Under the pieces are notes generated by a model, which was not told where the DNA came from, did no database searches, and saw only the letters and a list, made by a program, of their open reading frames with translations. A stretch of 43,842 nucleotides of DNA from Candidatus Altimarinota bacterium. GTDB lineage: Bacteria > Cyanobacteriota > Cyanobacteriia > Cyanobacteriales > Microcystaceae. The stretch covers positions 1-43,842 of the forward strand of contig JAAUUT010000031.1 in assembly GCA_012031035.1 (NCBI GenBank). Direction: 5' to 3'. The position numbers were made by a program, and so were the translations under genes. Positions 38,420 to 43,842 of this stretch are shown here, piece by piece; position 1 is the first letter of the stretch, and each line of letters opens with the position of its first letter.

Positions 38420-39634
38420 CTAAAGTAACAATCCGGCAATGCAAGCCGTCATGAAACAAGCCAAAGATCCGGCAATCATAGCTCTTAGCCCTAGTTTAGC
38501 TAAATCGTGCTGTCGTTGTGGCGCGATCGCGCTAATGCCACCAATTTGAATGCCAATCGAACCCAGATTAGAAAAACCGCATAAGGCATAAGTTGCTAAA
38601 ATCTTTGCTCTTTCTGAAATTTGAGGGGTATCTCCTTTAACCATTTCAGATAAGTCGAGATAAGCAATAAATTCATTTAATATGGTTTTTTTACCCAGTA
38701 AAATTGCTACTTTTGGACAATCTACCCAAGGAACCCCAATCAACCAGGCGATAGGGGCCATGAGGTAAGATAGCATCCATTCTAAAGATAACTTTGGCAG
38801 TCCTAGCGGTTGACCGAGCCAACCCAAAATGGCATTAACTAAGGCGACCAACCCTAAAAAAGCAATCAACATTGCGGCTACATTTAAAGCTAATTTTAAC
38901 CCATCCAACGCGCCACTTGTTGCGGCATCGATAACGTTGACGTGAGTTTTTTCAATTTGAATGTTTAATTCTCCAGTGGTTTTTGGAATTTCTGTTTCGG
39001 GATAGAATATTTTAGAAATGGCTAGGGCAGCAGGGGCGGACATCACGGAAGCTGCAATTAAATGAGTGGCAGAAGTTCCCATCGAAATGTAAGCTGCCAT
39101 TACGCCTCCTGCGATAGTTGCAAATCCCCCTGTCATCACGGCATGAAGTTCGGAAAGCGTCAGCGAAGCAACATAAGGTTTAACTAATAAAGGTGCTTCC
39201 GTTTGTCCGACAAAAATATTGGCAGCACAACTGAGAGACTCCGCGCCAGAGGTTTTCATGCTACGCATCATCACAAACGCGATCGCGCTAACAACTCGCG
39301 GCAGGATATTGTAGTAGTAAAGAATAGTAATAAAAGATGAGAAGAAGACGATTGTCGGCAATACCTTAAACGCAACAAAATGTTCGGCAAAGCTGTCGCC
39401 AAAGACGAATTTTGCCCCTACATCAGACAAATCAAGAAACTGTTGGACGAGATTGCCTAGCCATTCAAAGATAGCTAGACCGATGGGCGTTTTGAGAATA
39501 AAAAGCGCTAAGATTAACTGAAGGCTAATTCCCCAGAGGACGGTTGGCCAACGAATAGCAGCCCGATTGACTGAAAAGAGGTAGGCTATTCCTACAAAAA
39601 CCACCAATCCGAACAGGGAAATGAGATGCTCCAT
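38420..39634 (-). CDS. concentrative nucleoside transporter (NupC/CNT family)
   Basis: A 404-residue polytopic membrane protein. The CNT signatures are present: FVGQTEAPLLVKPYVASLTL, ELHAVMTGGFATIAGGVMAA and a late LCGFSNLGSIGIQIGGISAI. These proteins take up nucleosides with H+ or Na+ across the plasma membrane. The downstream nucleotidyltransferase-like gene is only nine bases away and may be cotranscribed. Confidence 0.87.
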   Translation of the reverse strand: MEHLISLFGLVVFVGIAYLFSVNRAAIRWPTVLWGISLQLILALFILKTPIGLAIFEWLGNLVQQFLDLSDVGAKFVFGDSFAEHFVAFKVLPTIVFFSSFITILYYYNILPRVVSAIAFVMMRSMKTSGAESLSCAANIFVGQTEAPLLVKPYVASLTLSELHAVMTGGFATIAGGVMAAYISMGTSATHLIAASVMSAPAALAISKIFYPETEIPKTTGELNIQIEKTHVNVIDAATSGALDGLKLALNVAAMLIAFLGLVALVNAILGWLGQPLGLPKLSLEWMLSYLMAPIAWLIGVPWVDCPKVAILLGKKTILNEFIAYLDLSEMVKGDTPQISERAKILATYALCGFSNLGSIGIQIGGISAIAPQRQHDLAKLGLRAMIAGSLACFMTACIAGLLL

Positions 39635-39781
39635 ACTTGCTTTAATCGAGACATATTCAATGTATTGAGCATCATATTAATTCATAAAACTGCTCGTCAT
39701 CATGGTTTTTAATCCTAACGCGATCGCTACTCTCTGCTTGATGACAGGTCGCGAAAGACAAGAATTCCTACTTTATCCTAT

Positions 39782-41065
39782 TTACCCTACGACTGATAGC
39801 CCCTCTACAATTAAGGAAGGCGTGTAACAGGAACCATTCCATTGAAGATCGCCTCCTAAAGCAGCGACTTGCTTCAAAGCGGTATAAACATTACCCGCGA
39901 CCATTGTATCTTTTACCCGTCCGACAATTTTTCCTTTTTCAACGCGATAGCCCAAATCCACATTAACCGAAAAATCGCCAGAAAGATCTGCACCGCCTCC
40001 CAACATTTGGTCTACAACTAAACCCTCATCCAATTGTGCGATTAATTCCTTTAAAGAACCGTTCCCAGGTTCGACAATCAAGTTGACTAAATCTGGCGTG
40101 GGATAGCGACCCAAACCCGGACGAAAGCCATTTCCGGTGTTTTGAGCGTTTAATTCTCTGGCTGTGGTTCGGTCGGTATAGAATTGCTTTATCCGTCCTT
40201 GGGTAATTAACGATAAAGGTTGAGTTGGAGTTCCTTCGTCGTCGAAAGGACAGCTATAAGGTTCCTTGTCGGGTTGTTGGGAAAGGGTTAGCGTATTGGA
40301 GAGGACGAGTTCGCCGAGTTTATTACTCCAAGGCGAAGCGCCTTCTAAAACCGATTTTCCATTTAGCGCTGCTGTTACGGTTCCCCACAACATCGTTGCT
40401 GCATTCGTCGTTAATAAGATAGGAATGCGTCCCGTTGGGGATGCAGCATTAGACTCAGCCCATTTTAGACGCTGTATTATCTGTTCGATAATGGTATCAG
40501 GATCGATCGCACCTCTGGTATATTCCCCATCGTAAATGCCTAAAAAATCTTCTCCTCTGACCCATTCTACGCCGAGATAATAACTGACCGAAGTATCGGT
40601 ATATTCGCAGTGCAGTCCTTGGGAGTTCATTAAAATCGTTGTTTCCTGTTCGCTTTCAAACTCCGCACTGCAAATGATATCTGGATAAATGTCTCGAAGT
40701 CGCGCGATCGCATTTTTCCCAACTTCGACAAATTTCTCTACCGAAATGGCTTCTCCTACGTTAGGATAAATTGCCGTCCGCGATGGTGACAATTCTATCG
40801 TTTCTGGCGGATTGAGGCGAGATAGCGCGATCGCCCGTTCTACTAAAACATCTAAGTCTACTTCGCCATAAGCAACAACTAATCCAGGACATCCTTCTCG
40901 CCACAATCTTAATGCCGTTCCCTCCGATTGAGAACTTTCTAATTGTTTGAGTCGATTGGCTTCAAAAAAGACGGGTCGAGAAAAGGCACGAGATTGATAA
41001 ACTTCGGCGTGGCTTGCTCCTGCTTTGAGCGCTAAATCTATTAGTTGTTGCGGGTCGTTAGTCAT
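39782..41065 (-). CDS. PmbA/TldD-family protein
   Basis: A 427-residue protein of the TldD/PmbA peptidase-associated family. The N-terminal ALKAGASHAEVYQSRAFSRP, central SPTGRIPILLTTNAATMLWG and C-terminal GADLSGDFSVNVDLGYRVEKGKIVGRVKDTMVAGN are characteristic. The metal-binding HExxxH of TldD is absent, so this is the PmbA-like partner. In other bacteria TldD and PmbA (TldE) act together on modified peptides. No tldD is adjacent in this window. Confidence 0.85.
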   Translation of the reverse strand: MTNDPQQLIDLALKAGASHAEVYQSRAFSRPVFFEANRLKQLESSQSEGTALRLWREGCPGLVVAYGEVDLDVLVERAIALSRLNPPETIELSPSRTAIYPNVGEAISVEKFVEVGKNAIARLRDIYPDIICSAEFESEQETTILMNSQGLHCEYTDTSVSYYLGVEWVRGEDFLGIYDGEYTRGAIDPDTIIEQIIQRLKWAESNAASPTGRIPILLTTNAATMLWGTVTAALNGKSVLEGASPWSNKLGELVLSNTLTLSQQPDKEPYSCPFDDEGTPTQPLSLITQGRIKQFYTDRTTARELNAQNTGNGFRPGLGRYPTPDLVNLIVEPGNGSLKELIAQLDEGLVVDQMLGGGADLSGDFSVNVDLGYRVEKGKIVGRVKDTMVAGNVYTALKQVAALGGDLQWNGSCYTPSLIVEGLSVVG

Positions 41066-41106
41066 CGCTCGTTTAATTAATTATCCATAACCCATGATAA
41101 GTTCTC

Positions 41107-41634
41107 TTATCGATTAATTCGCCTCGATATTGAAACGCTACTAACCTTGGCGATACGATCTTTTACTGGAACGACTCGCGCGGATATGCCTTGCCTTGCT
41201 AGTTCGCTCAAACGTTGCTCGGCTTGCGATCGCGCTGTAAATAACCCCGCTTGAATGACGGTTTCACCCCGACGAATAAAGGCTGACGGTTCTACGATTC
41301 TCACGCGAGATAAAAGCCATTGACCCACTCCGATGACTTCTACGCGATATAATCCTGATGGGGATGTTGTATGATTTGTCAAGTTATTGCTTTCAAGAGG
41401 AGTGGAGGGCGCTTGGAATAAGTATTCGCGTACTATGCGTTTGCTAGCTACTGGAGTCGATTCTACAGGGCGATCGATGGATGATTCAGAATTCGGCGCT
41501 TCTCGCAAAGGTGGCGGTGGGGGTAAACGGTGTAATACGGGTGGCATTTGAGCCATTGTTGCATTGGCATTAAAAATACCTAAACTGCCTTCTAATCCTA
41601 ATAAAACAATTAATCTACGTTTTTGAATTTTCAT
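41107..41634 (-). CDS. exported protein with SPOR-like C-terminus
   Basis: From the chosen ATG (41634) the protein is 175 residues with a signal peptide (MKIQKRRLIVLLGLEGSLG, then an Ala-rich stretch), a Pro-rich segment (LHRLPPPPPLR) and a C-terminal SPOR-like repeat (VIQAGLFTARSQAEQRLSEL). SPOR domains bind denuded peptidoglycan glycan strands. The frame is open for 36 codons further upstream, but the first start there gives no better signal peptide. Function is otherwise unknown. Confidence 0.62.
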   Translation of the reverse strand: MKIQKRRLIVLLGLEGSLGIFNANATMAQMPPVLHRLPPPPPLREAPNSESSIDRPVESTPVASKRIVREYLFQAPSTPLESNNLTNHTTSPSGLYRVEVIGVGQWLLSRVRIVEPSAFIRRGETVIQAGLFTARSQAEQRLSELARQGISARVVPVKDRIAKVSSVSISRRINR

Positions 41635-41815
41635 AGCTACACTTCTCACACCTAATTTCCTACTTGTAAAAAGTAGTTTTGAAGATTTTATCAAGATACC
41701 CAAAAAATAGTGAAAATAAGCTAAAAAAAGAAAACTTTTCACTAAATTAATCGAGCGAATTGCTGGTATGGGGATTTCATTCTGTAACTCGCTAGGAAAT
41801 AAGTGTTTTTTTTAT

Positions 41816-41846
41816 CTCGCACAGAGACGCAAAGACACAGAGAGGG
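41816..41846. repeat. CGCAGAGACGC-type dispersed repeat, copy 1
   Basis: CTCGCACAGAGACGCAAAG and the following CACAGAGAGGG resemble a second sequence at 43121-43149. The two copies flank the methyltransferase gene in direct orientation. Confidence 0.5.
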
Positions 41847-41875
41847 TTTTTGCAAGAAGTCTCATAAACAAATGC

Positions 41876-43063
41876 TTACGAACCAACCATCAAGACGAGT
41901 CCTTTAAGATATAATCCTTCTGAGTGATAGATACTGACGGGATGATCGGCGCTTTGGGCGAGTTGGTGCAATAAGCGAATGGGTTTACCAGATTCGATCG
42001 CTGCTGCTGTTACTGCACCTTTGAAGTGGTCTACGCTTACAACTTGCGAACAAGAAAAGGTAAATAAGATTCCGCGCGATCGCAATTTAGTTAATGCTAA
42101 TTGATTGAGTCTTTTGTATGCCATGACTGCTTGATGTCGGGCAGAAAGATTTTTGGCAAATGCTGGCGGATCGAGGATAATAACATCATAATCGTCGTCG
42201 CTTTTTTTGAGAAAATCAAAGATGTCTTCAACGTAGGTTTGATGGGGGATGTCTGCTGGATTATTTAAGGCGACATTTTGATTTGTCCACGCGATCGCTT
42301 TGGCGGAACTATCAACCGAACAAACATAACTAGCGCCAGCTTTGAGGGCATAAACAGAAAAGCCACCCGAATAGCAAAATGTATTTAAGACTCGCTTTCC
42401 TGTTACGTATTTAGATAGCAAGGATCGATTCTCGCGCTGATCGATAAAAAAGCCTGTTTTTTGTCCTTTTTCCCAATCTACAATAAAGCGATGACCGTAT
42501 TCGAGAACTTCGCCATCAGATCTCGATCCCAACAAATACTGATTCTCCGAATAAATTTGCGTTTTGGAAAGGACAGAAGCGCTTTTGTCATAAACTACTT
42601 TTAAATCTTGTCCGTAAACTTGTTGCAAGCATTCGACAATGAGTTGTCTGTGTTGGTACATTCCCATTGAATAAGTTTGCAATACGGCAGTTCCGTTATA
42701 CCAGTCAACGATTAATCCTGGCAATCCGTCTCCTTCTGCATTAATTAATCGATAGCAATTGGTTGTTTCACTAGCTGCTAAACCGATTTGCTTTCTTATC
42801 CAATAAGCATTCTGGAATTTTTCTAAAAATAGTTTGTCGATATCTGTTACTTTCTCAAAAGAGAGAATTTTGACCGCAATATTTCCTGCGTTGTAGTGTC
42901 CGGTTGCTAGATATTCGCCACTGTTGCTATAGATTTCTACTATTTCACCATCTTTTAAATCGGGGTCTTTTGTTTTAATAGCACCCGAAAATATCCAAGG
43001 ATGAAATCGTTTAACGGCATCTATTTTACTGTTGTGCAGGACGATTCGTGAAAAGTTTGGCAT
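41876..43063 (-). CDS. class I SAM-dependent rRNA methyltransferase, RlmI-like
   Basis: The 395-residue protein begins with a PUA domain (HPWIFSGAIKTKDPDLKDGE...GHYNAGNIAVKILS) and ends with a Rossmann-fold methyltransferase: TGFFIDQRENRSLL, SAM motif VLNTFCYSGGFSVYAL, and VIILDPPAFAKN. This matches RlmI, which makes 5-methylcytosine in 23S rRNA, though other RlmI/K relatives are possible. The length is normal. The gene stands alone, flanked by two copies of a dispersed repeat. Confidence 0.85.
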   Translation of the reverse strand: MPNFSRIVLHNSKIDAVKRFHPWIFSGAIKTKDPDLKDGEIVEIYSNSGEYLATGHYNAGNIAVKILSFEKVTDIDKLFLEKFQNAYWIRKQIGLAASETTNCYRLINAEGDGLPGLIVDWYNGTAVLQTYSMGMYQHRQLIVECLQQVYGQDLKVVYDKSASVLSKTQIYSENQYLLGSRSDGEVLEYGHRFIVDWEKGQKTGFFIDQRENRSLLSKYVTGKRVLNTFCYSGGFSVYALKAGASYVCSVDSSAKAIAWTNQNVALNNPADIPHQTYVEDIFDFLKKSDDDYDVIILDPPAFAKNLSARHQAVMAYKRLNQLALTKLRSRGILFTFSCSQVVSVDHFKGAVTAAAIESGKPIRLLHQLAQSADHPVSIYHSEGLYLKGLVLMVGS

Positions 43064-43120
43064 GGGTTGAGAGGATTGGGCAGGCTTTTCACTTTAACAT
43101 ATGCGATCGGTGTTTTAAAA

Positions 43121-43149
43121 TCTCACGCAGAGACGCGGAGATGGGGTTT
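43121..43149. repeat. CGCAGAGACGC-type dispersed repeat, copy 2
   Basis: TCTCACGCAGAGACGCGGAG, followed by ATGGGGTTT, is similar to 41816-41846. It lies upstream of the methyltransferase gene. Confidence 0.5.
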
Positions 43150-43197
43150 TAATGCGATCGCATTTTTATTGAGTAAGATTGAGCAATATATTTTGGT

Positions 43198-43659
43198 TTA
43201 GGATTTGGCATTATAAATATCTTCTTCTGGATCGTTCCACTCTTTAAAAACTGTCATAGATTCTGAGTCTTTTGATTTTTGAGCTATGGCTATTTTTAGA
43301 ATATGAAGCCAATCAAGAAATGGAGCAATTGCAAGAAGGTAGAGAAAACTACCAAGCGCCGCGAATACAATAACTATTAATTCAATGTATGGATTTAAAA
43401 TATCTGTTACTATAGAAATTCCATTAGATACAATGACTCCGAAAAGAGCAATAAAGGCGGCTGCGGTTCTCATTTTATCGATATAAAACTCAAGGTCAGC
43501 CTTTGCCGCTTCTAGTTCGTTTTTTTGATAAACAGTGAGTCGCTTCGCACATCGATATTTTCTATCGTTTAATTTCCCGGTTTTATCTTCTTTAAAGTTA
43601 AGTAAAACGGTTACAATTTTACCATTTTTAATAATATTGCTAACTCTAGTTTCATTCAT
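43198..43659 (-). CDS. small membrane protein, function unknown
   Basis: A 153-residue protein not recognised by family. The first 60 residues are polar, with a Lys/Arg-rich stretch (NDRKYRCAKRLTVYQKNEL). Two membrane helices follow (about residues 63-82, AAAFIALFGVIVSNGISIV, and 90-115, YIELIVIVFAALGSFLYLLA), then a short acidic tail. No neighbour suggests a role. The 183 bases from its start to the window end show no further gene. Confidence 0.55.
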   Translation of the reverse strand: MNETRVSNIIKNGKIVTVLLNFKEDKTGKLNDRKYRCAKRLTVYQKNELEAAKADLEFYIDKMRTAAAFIALFGVIVSNGISIVTDILNPYIELIVIVFAALGSFLYLLAIAPFLDWLHILKIAIAQKSKDSESMTVFKEWNDPEEDIYNAKS

Positions 43660-43842
43660 AAACTTATTTTATTTCGTGAAAATTAATTGGGCGTAATATT
43701 TTTATAATCTTACTCCAAATACAAAAAAACTTTACCAAAATAGAATCAACTGCAATTTTAATAGCGAGACAGGGAAATTTTAAAAAACTAGTTAATTTTT
43801 GCATTTCATCTTCAGTTATCGGGACTTAAACAAAAGACAAGA

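Noticed and set aside
41635-41742. Longer start of the SPOR-like protein
   Set aside because: The extra 36 residues do not improve the signal peptide; the internal ATG gives a clean one.
1-43842. CRISPR array
   Set aside because: The tandem repeats seen are 7- to 14-base units without unique spacers; no cas genes are present.

Overview
The window is chromosomal DNA from a cyanobacterium. Evidence is the photosystem I genes, a cyanobacterial phytochrome kinase, cyanobacteria-type small lipoproteins, many HIP1 octamers GCGATCGC (for example 6074-6081, 14283-14290, 19203-19210) and short heptamer repeats in gaps. The far-red photosystem island described below suggests a Pleurocapsa/Chroococcidiopsis-like lineage, but that placement is inference.

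Layout. 1-2960: the decayed end of an IS630-type transposase, a zinc-ribbon mini-protein, a lipoprotein, a rhodanese-fold protein lacking its catalytic Cys, and a short DRE-TIM metallolyase. 2978-6349 (minus): the translation/secretion operon secE-nusG-rplK-rplA-rplJ-rplL with an attenuator-like leader before rplJ. 6695-23654: metabolic and envelope genes: glgB, a glucolipid synthase-like GT2, a desaturase/SDR fusion, cysK, a short HmpF-like protein, cobA, gltA, sixA, a DHH phosphoesterase and gcvP. tRNA-Pro(CGG) and trxA follow.

24909-37506 is the outstanding region: a far-red light photoacclimation (FaRLiP) locus. On the minus strand lie rfpB (RcaC-like regulator), rfpA (knotless phytochrome kinase) and rfpC (CheY-like). 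A roughly 1 kb control region separates them from psaA2-psaB2-psaL2-psaI2-psaF2-psaJ2 on the plus strand. By the known model, RfpA senses far-red light and signals through RfpC and RfpB to switch on variant photosystems that use chlorophyll f. Only the sensory and photosystem I modules are here; no far-red psb, apc or chlF genes appear, and ordinary genes flank both sides.

37622-43659 (minus): a nucleotidyltransferase-like protein, a nucleoside transporter, a PmbA/TldD-type protease, a SPOR-like secreted protein, an RlmI-type rRNA methyltransferase and a small membrane protein.

Four well-conserved genes (rplJ, glgB, rfpB, psaB2) are each broken by loss of one base in a short homopolymer. Because rplJ and glgB are affected alongside the FaRLiP genes, sequencing or assembly error is the likeliest cause, and the four are annotated here as single genes.
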